Shown here one piece after another: positions 1 to 12,826 of a stretch of DNA of 64,000 bases (position 1 is its first letter; each line of letters starts with the position of its first letter). A program made the translations under genes and the position numbers. The stretch is from Litoditis marina (taxonomy: Eukaryota; Nematoda; Chromadorea; Rhabditida; Rhabditidae). The notes below the pieces were generated by a model that saw only the letters and a program-made list of their open reading frames with translations, did no database searches and had not been told where the DNA came from. Location: the NCBI GenBank assembly GCA_964036275.1, contig OZ038433.1, positions 4,090,013-4,154,012 of the forward strand, in the 5' to 3' direction.

Positions 1-42
1 GACACGAGACATTTTTGAAAACACGAAGGATAATAAGCTTAC

Positions 43-838
43 CGATTGAATGAACCCTGAGATTCGTTACCAGCAGCCGGATCATTCTGCCTCTCGGCAT
101 TGCCACCACCAAATCCCATTTCGGAGAACTCTTGCCTGCAAATATGAAATATGAACACCAATTTTTTATTTACATTGGTCCCTATTGATTAACCGTGAGG
201 AAAGCTAGCAAAATATGTACTTCGAGTTTTAACTATACTCCAGTCTTAAATAACTTGAAAACTACTGCGATGAGAAGCAAACCGAGCGACGACAAGTCGA
301 AAATGATAAGAAAAGGTGAACATATCGCATTCAAATCAAACTGGTACACAGCGATAAGTCAGTAGGTTCAAAATGACATTGAACCAGGTTGGACCATTTA
401 TGCACACCACCGCCGAACCGAACAGTTCAATGATAGTTCACTCACATTTCTAGAAACTCTGACCCTCTCCTGTGGACGTATTCACCAATGTCGCGGAAAG
501 CAAAACAAGCTTCCCGCGCCTCTGTACCCTCCTCAAAAGTACACTATGTTGGTGATCCACCTTCCCGCGGGACGCTTTTTTAGCTTCCCGAGGATCGGTG
601 AATACGGCCACTGCACAGGCCAACGTCATACGCCTCGTATGTGCTTACTGCGATAAATTTCAGAAGAAACTAACGCCAGTCCGTTGCCAGAGAAGGCATT
701 CTCGTTCCTATTCGGATTTTGATTGAACCCATCGTTCCTTCCATAGCCGCCGCCGAAAGAACGACCGGTCGATCCGAAGCCGAACGAAGGACGATTTCCC
801 TCTCCTCCTCCACGAAAACCTCCCCTATTGAACGACAT
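43..838 (-). CDS. Glycine/RGG/FG-rich protein, N-terminal two exons (partial, runs off left edge)
   Basis: Two exons read on the minus strand: 838-675 and 135-43. The first codes 54 residues starting MSFNRGGFRGGGEGNRPSFG and ends two bases into a codon at a GTTAGT donor. The second starts after a TTTGCAG acceptor and continues in frame with QEFSEMGFGGGNAERQNDP, ending two bases into a codon at a GTAAGC donor, so the gene continues past base 1. The sequence is rich in Gly, Asn, Arg, Phe and Ser, with RGG and FG motifs but no folded domain. Such N-termini occur in RNA-binding proteins such as Vasa/GLH/LAF-1 DEAD-box helicases, GAR1 and FG nucleoporins; I cannot choose between them. A TTGCAG acceptor 26 bases before the ATG could receive a spliced leader. 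The gene is real with good confidence; its function is not identified. Confidence 0.65.
472..611. repeat. Foldback MITE, GTATTCACC family, copy 1
   Basis: About 140 bp with imperfect terminal inverted repeats (GTGGACGTATTCACCAAT at the left, ATCGGTGAATACGGCCAC at the right). The interior has repeated CTTCCCGCG/CGCGGGA stretches. A second copy lies at 14758-14896. It sits in the intron between the two exons of the glycine-rich gene. No coding capacity, so it is a non-autonomous element. Confidence 0.75.
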
Positions 839-2754
839 GACGATCGATAACTGTTTGAACCAAGCTGCAACCGGAAACATCAACCAAATACTTGGACAAC
901 AACACAAAACAGAGCGAATTATATGGAAAAAAATCGTCAACACTCCCATAAACATTATCTTAAGAAAAAAACCCAACTACATTCATTCACTTCCTCTGTG
1001 AAACAATTCCACCTCTGTATTGCAAAATCATAGAATGTGCCCATTGACATAAGTGCAACTTAACTGTTCACAAAGCCATATAAAAAAATTACAACTTTTG
1101 CGACACTTGATAGGACAACTTTTTCCAAAAAGCAGATCCCAAAAATTTACCAGCCGCCTGCGACTTTTAAAGGTCGAAACAGCTAAGACAATCGCGCTGA
1201 GACCCACATTCGGTTTAAATCTATACTTTGTAGTCTGATAATTCTTGTCTCATGTGAGTTCATTTTAATTCTTTTTCTAGCCGAAGAAAAATATTCTGAA
1301 GTCATTTTTTGACATATTCTGAGAAATCTTATTCAAGGGGATGAGACAGATTGTAGCTTTCCCGATTCATATCATAGTTTAATTCATGGAACCCATATTT
1401 TTTCTGAGTGGAGTTACTCTGATAATATTACTTTCATCTCTTTTTGTCAGTTCATCCGGAAATGTCGGATCTGGTTCATAAATAAGATACCCTGAAGTGT
1501 CTGTAGTTTCACTTGCCAAATAGTGTTTCATCCATGTGAGAAGATATTCATGTAGTTATCTATAAATTTGCTCAAAACTGAGCAAAAAAGTGTGAAAATG
1601 TGAGGGTGGCCCATTCTATTGAAGAGTGTAGGTTTAGGTTGCTATGATGCGAATCATAACGTAGTCCTGCAGTGGTATGAATATTATTTTATGAAAAATT
1701 TATCATTCTCTAAACATTTTATTTCAGTAGATCTTTATTAAAAAAATCAAATATTATCATTTTAAGGCAAATTAACAATGGCATAAACACAGAATAAAGG
1801 GATATCAATAAATTCGTGTTATCATCCTAGTTTAGAGGAAAATGGGACCAAAATAACACGTTTTTCACGCTCACACCGGATTTGGGCACGTGGTGAAATT
1901 AGTAGAGATATTTGTTCTCAGGGGTAGTATATAGCTGATTTGACCATGCCCTCAAACATTTCGATAATATCTTAGAGCAAAAAGTTAGAACTATAAAATA
2001 CCTTACTCTGTCATCGCATCAAAATAAATCATTCAAAACAATATTGCACCATGTAATAAAGTAAAGGGTTGAAAAAACAATTGAGAAATTAAGAAACCTA
2101 GACAAAACATGAGACACTCTCTTATCTTATATGCTCACAGTTACATCAGAGAATGATAAATAAATAAGAGGCATGTAGAAGCTGTTCCACCTTTTCAGTG
2201 GGATAACTGGAAATTTATGGAGAGATCAATGATAGTTGGCTTCGGTTTCTGGGCTTAATATTTTTCGTAATAGTTATCAAACCAGAACTAAAAAATCGAC
2301 GTGTGATACTGTTCAATGTGAATCTTGGGCTAAAATATGCGTAGCAAGAGTGTCACGTGAGAATAACAGGTATGATGATGCTTCACCGAACCTCATCAAG
2401 TGCATCTAGATCTAGTGTGAGCTCTGCCACATACTCTCAAGGCTCAACGCTAGTAGGTTCTCCGGTAGAAAAACGAGAAAGAAACGCGAGTTTGGAATCA
2501 ACTGGGGTATATACGGCCTTCACCGAGCAAAAGCATATATATATTCTACCCCGGTATGCAGTGGGAATTCGATTAATTCGTGTAGTTTCATCTGAAGTTT
2601 AGCTGCATCTTGATGGCACGCGCAAAAGAATAATCACAGCACAAATTAACGAATGAGCGTTGGGAACAAGTTGAATGTTATCTTGAGCATGATCCCGTTC
2701 AGATAACAAAATAAGTTCGCCAAAAAAATATAGAATGTGGAAAATATTGATTCC
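839..2754. other. Intergenic DNA, no gene seen
   Basis: About 1.9 kb, AT-rich, lying between the start of the glycine-rich gene and the tentative last exon of the upstream membrane-protein gene, both on the minus strand. Only short open frames occur, without splice-consistent extension or family resemblance. It should hold the promoter of the glycine-rich gene and the 3' UTR of its upstream neighbour. Confidence 0.5.
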
Positions 2755-5700
2755 TCAGACAACTTCGCTTTTGCTCGGTCGCATTGGCACATCGTTGCTA
2801 AAGCTTGTATCTCTGGTGTCGTTGGAGGAATTCTGAGGAATCATGGGCTTTCGAAGAGCAGATTCTGGAATATGGACGATAAGTTGGGTGGTTTCACTTC
2901 GCGAACCTCTACAGTATGAAACAAAACTTTCGTCGAATCGTTTTCCAATGATAAGCTAGCAAACTGATGTTAGCATTTAGAAGCAGATTCGATTAACTTG
3001 TTTTGTTTTTCGTTGTTTTATTGAGTTGATTAGAAGTCAGATGCATACTGTAGGAGAACACGTAGACTACAGAAATTTTACTTATGTAATGTAGTGAGAA
3101 GGCTGATTTAATCGACGTTTGTTACTTTCACATGCAAATTGATTTTCGACGAAAGTGCGTAAGACTTTTTGTTCTGCTCAATCTTTGCAGAACTGGGGCA
3201 TGCACAAAACGTGAAATAGAATATATGCGAAATTTTGTGACATTTGAACTATGAAATGTTGTCTACTTTGAACGTGAAGTTCACGTTGTGTTGGGGATGC
3301 AACACTCACAAGCACACGTGTACTCACTCAAACAGTAGTAGTAACTGGCGCGGTTTCTAGAATCAAATATTTATTGGGCTCCTCATGCTACTAACCACGA
3401 AGTTTGAAAAGCTTTGTTCAGATCTCCACAATTCTACTTTGCCAAAAAGTTATAAAGCGTAACATCACCAACAATAACCTCATGTCTAAATAGTCGGTGA
3501 GAAGCCTTCAAGGTACGCCGTGCAGAGACATACTTATTTGATTCGAAAGCTTTGCACATATGAGCTCTCACAGCGAAGTGGTTAGCTTACGAAACTTTTG
3601 CTCGCAGGTTGGATTCCGTGGGGGAACAAACGTCCATAATTTGGCCCCCTATAGTTACGGTGAGCTGGTTGAGAAGATTAGAGAGTGTGTAGATCAAAGA
3701 TACCCAGATGCGCTGTTGGGTTGAATGAGCCCAGCCTCTTACAAAACTGATAGTTTTGTGTACAGCGTTCAGTATCTTCATTTGTGATTGAATGAAAGAA
3801 GTCTTACTTATTGGTCTGGCGTCCAGACTGGGTGGGGTCGATCTCGGCAGAGGGGTCGGCGGGTCGTCGTGACGGTACGAAGCCTTCAACAAACAATTCG
3901 ATCAATATGCATTCGGAAACCGCTTGTGTTTCTAATTGAAGAATTCTATAGATACTCATTACTTCATAGAGATAGGTTATGATTAATTATGTTGATGTTC
4001 TTCGCTCAAAAGTTAGAGCTTTTCAGTTTTTATAGGCGTTGTGAAATCAGTAGTACGGGAAATGTACCAACACGCTGAAGATGAGCATCAGTGCAGTGTT
4101 GACTTTCCAATTGCTCACACTACCTTCATGTGACCACTTCAATTCACTGGTATTAACCCTGGTCCCATTCCTCATCGAGATCGTACCTGCAGTAAGGGAC
4201 GATTGGCCGGTCCTTCATTCCTGTTGTACGTTGTCATTTCCTGCTCCGTCTTGTTTCGTTTCCTCCTGAAATTAGAGGTTAGTTCTCTCTGAAAGTCGGT
4301 ATCGACAAAATCCCCACACACGCAATCAAAATGTCTCAATCCAATTGAGGAAAGCTTACAAAGTGTTCAAAACTCTTGTTAACCGATTACGTGAAACAGT
4401 ATACGTGCAATGAGCACACTTTATGATGGGCACGATCACGAGGTACATAATTATTCTAATACCTAGTGGTAAACACGAGTGAATCATATTACTACTCGTT
4501 AGTACAGTGCAACATTCCATCACTCAAGTGAGTTACGGTTTCTTTTACCTAAACAAGGTACTGGACATATTCGTGAGAGCAGAGGAGTCAATACTGATAC
4601 TTGAACTGATTTTCAATTTGCTCCTCTGATAGAAAATACTTCATCAATTCAGCAAGACGAATTGTTTTGAAACATATAAATGTTCACCAACTCACATCAG
4701 ACAAGCCATAATGATAGTGATGATAAGTAGAATGAAGAGAATTCCGACAGTTATTCCGAGGATGATCGTGGCTGTCTTGAAACTGGGGTCAACAACTCCC
4801 TAAAATTTTTTAAACAGTATTTCAACAATACTATAAGGAATTTAACCATGATCAACTTTGTGTCTTCCGCAATTTGTCATGAAGATTCACACGCATGTAC
4901 GTATGCTGGAACATCCCGGCACCTTTATCCCATCCTATGTCTCTCGATTTGCCCACTGTTTCGCGCGAGAGTAGAGAAATAGCGTATGCTGGAAGAGACG
5001 CAGGTTGGAATAAAGGTACCGGGATCTTCTAGCACACGTAGAATATTTTCGCCTTTGGCTACTAAATTTAAGCACGCCCCGATTTCTCGCTGGATGCAAC
5101 AAGTTTTTATTGTTGTTTCGAGACTGTTGCAAAATTCAATCTGTTGACGTGAATTCGTTTTTGTTGTTGTTTCAGCTTGCTGTGAAAATAACGTGCCCCC
5201 ACGTTTCATGTGCGGAACTACTAGTAGATAGTTTGAATGTGAATTCGATGGAACTGACCGCCGTGTGGGGATCGAGTACTTCTCCCTCGTCATCCTGACA
5301 ATAGGTCCCGTCGCGAATACCCCATGGACAGTTCTTGCAGTTGGCTACCTAAAAACGAGAAATTCAACATAACAAACACTCTACAAATACACGCTATTTA
5401 TACTTATTGAAGTCCATTCTGGTATTTATAAAATTCAACGATGTCCACACGTTATTCTCGTCCAAGAAAGTGTTCACGTATCGGGCGCAGCGCGGAGCGC
5501 TGCGCAGGTTAGTTTTTGTTCAAAGGTCTGCAGACAATACAAAACAGTTTATTACAATTTTCTTCAAAGTACGTCGTCCATTTCCCTAGATATTTGCATG
5601 AATTACTGAAGGGCAACACGTCTACAAGAAATTAAGTTCACGTTCTAAGAAAAAATTTGTTGAGAGGAGTTAGAGGACCCAACGTCTCGCAGAAATGGCT

Positions 5701-8700
5701 TCCGTGCGGGGCGGCGGCGGCGGCGGCGGCGGCGACAAAAGTGTCCGCCTCCTCAAATCTGGGCATAGTTTTGCTCAAAATCAACTTATTCCGAAATTTT
5801 TTACACTGTTAAAAAGTCATAAAAAAGTTGAGGTATACGTATTTTTCAGGTGTGTCGTAAATTTGAATATTACGTGTGAGACGATCGAAAATGGTCTCGC
5901 AAAAATTATGGATAGACCGGTTTTGTGAAAATAAAAATGAAAGAAGAGTTAAACGTGTTGTAGGAATCATTTTTCCAATGGAGATCTCATGACAGGCGGG
6001 TACAGCTTGGTTTTCATTCCTATTCACATGTCTGAATGGCGGATTGGATAAAAGCTCTATTTACGCACGGCGAACGGAGGTTCGATTCCTGCCTGGAGCA
6101 CAAAATTTGCTATCACTTGAACGAGGTTACAACTACACAAACGTTCTGAACTACGGCGCGGTTTAAAACTCCAATAGAAAAACATAAAATTCCTTGTTTA
6201 GATTATTGTTCAAAAATATCATTTTTATCAAAAATGACCGTTACTTCGTAACCATAGAAAAAGAGTTCAATTATTATAAAAAACGAGTGTAAAGAAAGTA
6301 AAGATTAGTTTTGGATAAACATGTACAAGAAATATAAAAGAAGTCCAATAAAAATATTTTGAGGAAAAGTCTAATCTCGCTTCTCTTGAAAACAACGGAG
6401 TATAAGCTAGATTATTGTGAGTCGCAGTCAGAAGTTTTCTTCCGGTAGCAAAAAACTCGGTATCCTTTTTTTTTTGAATTTTTAAACCGAGCGAGATTAG
6501 ACTTTTCCTCAAAATATTTTTATTGGACTTCTTTTATATTTCTTGTACATGTTTATCCAAAACTAATCTTTACTTTCTTTACACTCGTTTTTTATACTAA
6601 TACCTTCTACGGTTTAAAGGGACCGTACCTCTATAATGTGTAATGTAGGTAATTTTTGAAAAATGAAAAAAGTCATTTATGCTGTTTTGAGATGAAAGTG
6701 CATTACGTACAGAAAGTTCAAAAAACTACATTATTACGGAGCAAAATAGAAGCCAACAGGATTCGGGTTGCAGCAATCCTTAATCTGTCACTGCTTTGTA
6801 GTTTTCATGATATTTAGCAATCTTTTTCCACAGATTTCCTATTGGTAATTTTGGCCATGTTTTGAACATGGTTTCGTAATTTTATGGACACTTTGAAAAT
6901 TTTGTACGTAGGTGAACTCGGCGGTGTATGTACGTGCGCGTGGTCGCGCCACATTTTCTAGAACACGGAGCAAGACAGGAAGTTGACACCTATATGAATG
7001 ATTTTGGTTTTTTAATGTGAACAATATCCACTAATCAGCACAAACCTCCAAATTAAAGAGGAACGGTCCCTTTAATCTGTTTTCATCCATCGTGATGGGA
7101 ACATAATCGACTCTTAGTTGACTCGAGCAAATGAGAAAGAGAGTTCAACAACTGGAGGAAAACTCAATAAAGTTAAGGGTCACGTACAATGTAAAAAAGA
7201 AACTGTGATGTCACAAACCTTTCACGTGAACGTTTATGTTACTCTAGCGTATAGTTAGTATTAAAACGGAACCTGTTCACCGCCGGTCTGGTAGTTACAG
7301 ACACTGAAGAACCCGGTGGAATTGGATGTACATGCTGCCACATTAGAGTTGACAGCCGATTTGGTGCAAGTGAAGTCGCAGTCGGGACCGATCAGCTGGC
7401 CAGTACACGCAATCGAATACGACAGAGAAAGACTGCAATCAATCAATACTCATTCTATACGTTCTTGCATATCATATAATTTGCATACTTATATTCGTGG
7501 TTACTGTTGGTTTGCTTCACTCACTATGCGTTTGTTCTATTAAAATTGACGATGAAAAGGCAGAACTTGTTGACAAAGATGTCATTTTGGAGAAAATACT
7601 GTCTTTTCTCCCCACTATCCAACATTCTTGTAAAATTTCGTCATTTTATTTGTTTTACTACAAATCAACAGTCAACTTGTGTCCACAAACCCACCTTGTT
7701 CCCAGCAACTTTCCAGTGTAGCTGTTCTGCTGGTTCATGCTCTGTACTCCCCCCACCGCTGGTAGAACTTCGGCCAACGGTACGACGAAAGTGTCGACAT
7801 GGGTCAGACTATCGACAGTGACAATGCTTCCATCCTGTTGGTTGATCACTGCTCCCATGTGATGCGCGAATATATCGATCGCGCTCTAAAAAGTCAAACT
7901 TCAACTTCAACAGGAAAACACCAAACATAATCAGTATCGAATCCTTACTTCTTGTTCATCAACTCATTTATTCCGTCTCAGTTCTTAATTGCAATCTGCA
8001 ATATGGGAAATTGAAATTACCGGTTTGCTAGGTAGTTGTACGATGTAGTTTTCGTCCCATCTCCTCGAGTTGCCGACCATTTGGGGCAGATTCCCGTTCT
8101 GGTCCAAAGTGAAGAAATCAGTAGCCAGGTGGCGAACCGACTGGCTAGAAAAGTAATCATTAATATTTCCCAGAGATCACAGGAAAGTAGGCATGTGGTT
8201 TGTAATTCGGTGAATGCTCTTCATCATTGTTAGCTCACAATTTTCTTTCGATTTTTTTTCGATACGAACGTGGAAAATATTCTCATTTTTTCAATCGATT
8301 CTAGTAATTTTGTGCAGTTTTCGGTTTTTAATAGGTTTAGAGAGATAACTAACTCTGGACTAGATATGATGAATGTGAATCCAAAATAGCAGGTGGGTGC
8401 CTCCTTCAGGTAAGTGCATGTTCTTCCCTGGGGACATACACAGGTGTACCCATTGGGCAGGGCCGATCCGGGATCGGAATAGCCCCGCAGTTGGAACTGG
8501 ATCGTCACCCCCTCCGTGAATGGAGGGTTGTTCTGCAGAAGCCGCGGTTTAGGCCAAAAATTATTTCAAGCGGTGGCATAGTGTATTAAAAAAAGTGTAT
8601 AAGGAGAATATTAACAGCTTTTTGTGAAGCTCGATTTCTGTGGTTAAATTCCTGCTATGTGTTCTGTGCGAACTGTGCTAAGAGTTTGATTGATTTAGTG

Positions 8701-9025
8701 ATTAATCTGTGGTTGCAGGAATTGTTTGACCATCATTCTATGAAACTTTGAAATCTGTCTTAGAACATTTGAAAAGGAATTAGAGCAAAAGTAAACGTTG
8801 TTTTAAACTCGTAGCTGTGCTGTTCGGCGTTGAGGGTCTGAAAGTAAAACCAACATTTGTAGTATTGTAAGGTGTCAGCACTCGATTGATTATTCCGCGG
8901 GAATTATCCGAGTTCATCGACCCGTATTGATTTTGGTTGTATTGATTATTCTGGCTGTAGTTGTCGGTTGGCTGTCCGAACTGGCACAACACCACGGCCA
9001 CGAAGGGAAGTATCCTGATTATCAT
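2755..9025 (-). CDS. Type I membrane protein with signal peptide and DSL-like Cys-rich ectodomain
   Basis: Exons on the minus strand: 9025 to about 8850 (3' edge unresolved), 8532-8354, 8144-8021, 7885-7695, 7432-7273, 5348-5259, 4799-4696, 4265-4187, and tentatively 2908-2755. From 8532 to 4187 all junctions keep phase. The start follows TTTTCAG|AA, a likely trans-splice site, and encodes a hydrophobic signal peptide (MIIRILPFVAVVLCQ). Then come an Asn/Gln-rich stretch, a domain with VTIQFQLRGYSDPGSALPNG and CVCPQGRTC, a domain with IGPDCDFTC...CNYQTGG...CKNCPWG, one transmembrane helix (TATIILGITVGILFILLI) and a basic cytoplasmic side (RKRNK). The order resembles an MNNL region followed by a DSL-like module, as in Notch ligands, but I see no EGF repeats and the match is loose. 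The last exon would end in SKSEVV. At least one tail exon between 4187 and 2908 is unresolved (weak candidate near 3878-3804). Gene certain; Notch-ligand role is inference. Confidence 0.6.
3555..3622 (+). repeat. tRNA-like fragment (SINE head), copy 1
   Basis: The stretch around gctctcacagcgaagtggtt and gctcgcaggttggattccg resembles the D-arm and T-arm of a tRNA, with A-box-like and B-box-like (GGTTGGATTCC) internal promoter sequences. A related copy lies at 33658-33730. The anticodon arm does not fold, so this is a degenerate tRNA-derived repeat, not a working tRNA. It lies in an intron of the DSL-like gene. Confidence 0.4.
5481..6602 (+). mobile_element. 1.1-kb palindrome-tailed element, copy 1
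   Basis: A unit of about 1.12 kb that recurs almost unchanged in reverse orientation at 34776-35885. It begins with a GC-rich hairpin (GCGCAGCGC/GCGCTGCGC), carries a (GGC)n run near 5707-5735, a tRNA-like segment with TGGCGGATTGG and GGTTCGATTCC at 6037-6102, and ends in a long palindrome (6278-6385 against 6489-6594) with arms of about 105 bp. No transposase-like open frame is visible, so it is non-autonomous. It lies in the 1.9-kb intron of the DSL-like gene between exons 7273 and 5348. Confidence 0.8.
6037..6102 (+). repeat. tRNA-like segment within the 1.1-kb element
   Basis: TGGCGGATTGGATAA resembles an A box and GGTTCGATTCCTGCC a B box/T-arm, about 50 bp apart, followed by TGGAGCACA. 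The same segment is present in the second element copy near 35277-35342. It may be a degenerate tRNA captured by the element or an internal Pol III promoter; no full cloverleaf could be drawn. Confidence 0.4.
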
Positions 9026-12000
9026 TTCTGAAAACGAGAATATACTGTACTTTCAAACGTTAACGTAACAATAACAAGTAACATGTGACAAAATGAAAGT
9101 GTGTTCCCTATGTTAGTAAAGTGCGTACGAAAGTCCTTCCAAACAAGCAGGTACTCCTATCTGGGTTCCAAAGAGCTAGGAGCAACCAAAGGACGCATTT
9201 TCGGAGAAAATAAAGTACGAAATGGTAGAACCGCCTTCATTTGCCCCACGTTAAGCTCATGGATGTACTCAACTATTCTAGCGGAGCTTTAATGGTAAAC
9301 TCTACGATTTGAGTATCTTGAACCCTGCTCTCGGTGGGCTGGAGAAAGATAGAAGGTAAGTGGTCGGTGCGTGTAACCTGATGATGTAGGGTATGGGGGG
9401 CACGCTTATCACATACCAAAAGCAAACAATCGATAAAGAAGATTGAGCAGCAAACAGCCTTTTTCTGACTCGAAACGATAATGCATTTCGGAGGTTTCCA
9501 GATGAGAAATTAGTATGGTGAGAGACAAAGCGAACCAGGAAAAGATTCACGGACGATATACGAGAGAACAATTTGGTCGAATCTCTCTCACGTGCACCTC
9601 TGCATGACCAGTGGATAAGAAAAGTATTCCGTCGACTAAAAAAGAGAAAACACACAAGGTATGAGTTCAGAGACTTTGGTAAATATTCCAGCTAACTAAA
9701 CAAAGCGTATTCAAATGTGAACGCCTTAGTATCGTGCAGAAAAAGAACGCGTGTAGATGTAACAATGTTCGAAAACCACAATAACTCCGGACTCCCTTCA
9801 TTGGTTGAGCAGGTTTTGAATCTCTGGAGATCTACGATTTATTAGACATGTTAGCAGCTTTCGGACCATGACCGTACATGTTCATAATGTTCTGTAATTG
9901 GTTGCGTAATAGGAGAGATGAGTCAAACATGGGGGAGTATTTTTCACGGAAACAGTCTGTATGGAAGGAAGAGAGGTGGGGTGAAGTGAATCATAAGTCC
10001 ATGGGGGAAACTATTTGCACAATGAGCAATCTTGGACCGTATTTATACCCCTATTGATTAACACAGAACAAAATAAACAAACAGATGACGGGGTAACAAT
10101 CAAGGCTCACTTGATGGAAGAATGAATGTAGGTATAGACAAAAGAATGAATTATTCGTGGGGAAAACACTTCAAATGTAGCGAATAAATGATAAAATATC
10201 AATTTGAACAAGAAAGAAATAATTGAACTTTTGAAAGTTCTCAGAAAACCATTAAACGTGGACTAGTTTGAAATGGCAAGCGACATGCAAAAAGTGGGAG
10301 AAAGCAGCTGGAGACATCATATAAACTGAATAGATTGGGCGATAGCCGAACTATAAGAAAAACGGAATTTATGACAGGTTGGACATGTTAAACGCAAGTT
10401 AAACGCAAAGTTTGTCCGATATCATGCATTTCGAAATTCGTGAAATCAAGAAAAAGATTACTCAAGAGAATATGAAAGTATTTTCACCTACTCATGCGCA
10501 AGAGCAAATAAACACATTTGATTTAGCACAAAACTATATTTCTCGAACAAAAATTCGTTGTGTCAGTTTTGACTGACATAGCATATTTCAGAGGTCTTGT
10601 CTGAGAAAAGCCCAAGTAGTCGTGTTGGCCTGATTGTGGATGGGGCCGTTGGTATTGCATGTTGATTTGCAAATGAAGCTTCGCGGGACAAAATGTATGT
10701 TTTGTCCTTGAGATCCAAGACAGAGCCAATCGAATGATTTTCTGTTTGATTTCAGCCTTCGGCTTTCGTAAGACATTCGAAAAAACATTATCCACTTCAG
10801 AAAGAACTCTCCAATACACGTATTCCACGTAATCGCCGAACCGGAGTATATGTAAGCCTGCTACAGAGAGAAAAATGATTTGTACAGATTATTATTATAT
10901 TTTCTTCGAGTTCTATCACAATTCAGCTGTCTCCTAATCAAAAAAGTTTCTCTACAAACTATACAGTTGGGGGATAGTCCCATTGAAAAGTGTCAAAGTT
11001 GAAGAATGGTCGATTAGTCATGACGAATCCATAAACAATAGCACCGTTCTCACGCTTTTGTACGATCATTTCCATACATTTGACATGATTATCATCGAAT
11101 GAAACACAGAAATAGCCGGAAATCAAAAAATCCATAATTGTCTCTTCTACAAATATTCAAAACCAATGTCCTATCTTCTATCTATTAACTACCTATCCGA
11201 AATAGAATCATTCTCGACAGGTATTTCCAGGATGTAATTTATTTCGCTGCCTTTACGTAGAAAAAGAATGTCGCCACTGATTATTTCATAGAATATTTAT
11301 GATTGAGAAAACATCAAAAATCATAGCATTGTATTATCTGCTAGACAACTTCATCAAAAGTTTCTTATACGAGTAGAAGTTTGAACCGTCATGTTAAATC
11401 AGAAACGAATAAGTAATTTCAAACACTTGAATGAAGAAAATTATATTATATTCGAAGTATTTCGTTTCGGAACATAGTAATAGCATTTCGTTACCGCAAC
11501 TAGTAACGGTTTTGGCCTGTCAGGTCGTGAGAAAGTTTGTTTGTCTTAGATATTGGCGGCATTGCAGCGTTGTGGCTGAGTAAATATATTATAAAGTAAT
11601 GTCATACCCCTTGTTAGACCCCTAGTTAAGAGGTATAGAAGGGGCAGGTTGGAGCAACTACTAACAGTGGTACTATCAAAACACTTTAACGATTTCAATG
11701 TCTCAAATTCGGTGAAGAACGTAAAAAGAATCAATCGACCGAATCTTACTTCAGCGGTATTGCAAATGGTTGTTCGTCATCTGGAATTCAAACTGAGCAG
11801 CAGCGATATGATAATGAAGTACAATTGTTCGAGATATATAGTATTTGTATATAAATATTCTTAATCTGGAAATGCCTATATTTATATAATGTTCACCAGC
11901 TTGAAATAGACAAAGGCTGGAGGACATCAGTGGGAGAGTACTGTTACTTCTTCTTGTTGCTGACATTATGTGTAGTTATGGTTACTACTTCGAAAGGAAA

Positions 12001-12826
12001 CTGACTGATAAAAAGGAACAGAATGAAGAGAAAAGGAAATGAGTGAGAGGAAACGAAATGCTCTAGAATGTTGCCGGAGGGCACGGGCGAGACAGTGGTG
12101 TGTCATATTGGGAGACCATCTATATGGGCAAAAGATAGAAGGATGAATCATAGAAGATGACACCCACGCGAATAAACAGAAAGAGGAGAGGGAAACAACG
12201 GTCAGATGAAGAGAGAAGAGAAAATGGAAAAAAGACAGTGGTGTAACAGATTACATTCATTGGCTTTGCAAAAATATACTAATTGGGGGGAGGAATACTA
12301 TCATTGTAAAGGTAACACTCAGAAAAATGCCAGTCAAAAATTTCCTACATCTTCATGGTTAACTGCGTTCAACATCGGTCGAATTCGTTGGAAAGATAAC
12401 ACGTTTTCAGTCAACTAAATCCTGTCGAAAAGTAAACAGAAAGGCATAAGTAAACATGGTGGGAAGGTGTATTAAGTGCGTATCTCTTCATCAATATCAC
12501 GTGCTCATTTCCATTTGTTTATTTGTTAACTTATTCACTCATATTAGTAAAGTGCAACTCCCTCTCAATAGAGACCCAGCGGATCGAACTTCCCGGAGTT
12601 GTCGACGACAGCATATGCAAATTTTCCAGTTTGATCCAGAAATATTACGTTACTAAGCAACAACGCGACATATTTAATATACTATAATAGTTTTGATTGT
12701 ATAAAGTATCAACACATAATCAACACATTAGTCAAAACACAAAACACATAAACAAAACTATAGAGATAGTTTTTCTTTTCTCCACTTTCTCCTTTCTCTT
12801 CTCCTTTCATCATCTGCTCTCTGAAT
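9026..12826. other. Intergenic DNA, no gene seen
   Basis: About 3.8 kb between the stop of the Srx-like receptor gene and the start of the DSL-like gene, both minus strand. The open frames are short, overlap on both strands and lack consistent splice junctions or recognisable motifs. It should hold the DSL-like gene's promoter and the receptor's 3' UTR. Nothing else supported. Confidence 0.5.

Noticed and set aside
3788..3892. Cytoplasmic-tail exon of the DSL-like gene (ASYRHDDPPTPLP or FVPSRRPADPSAEID frames)
   Set aside because: The frame that joins the last exon at 2908 needs a phase-1 entry, but the preceding exon ends in phase 0, and the acceptor (TTGAAG) is poor. Left as an unresolved candidate.
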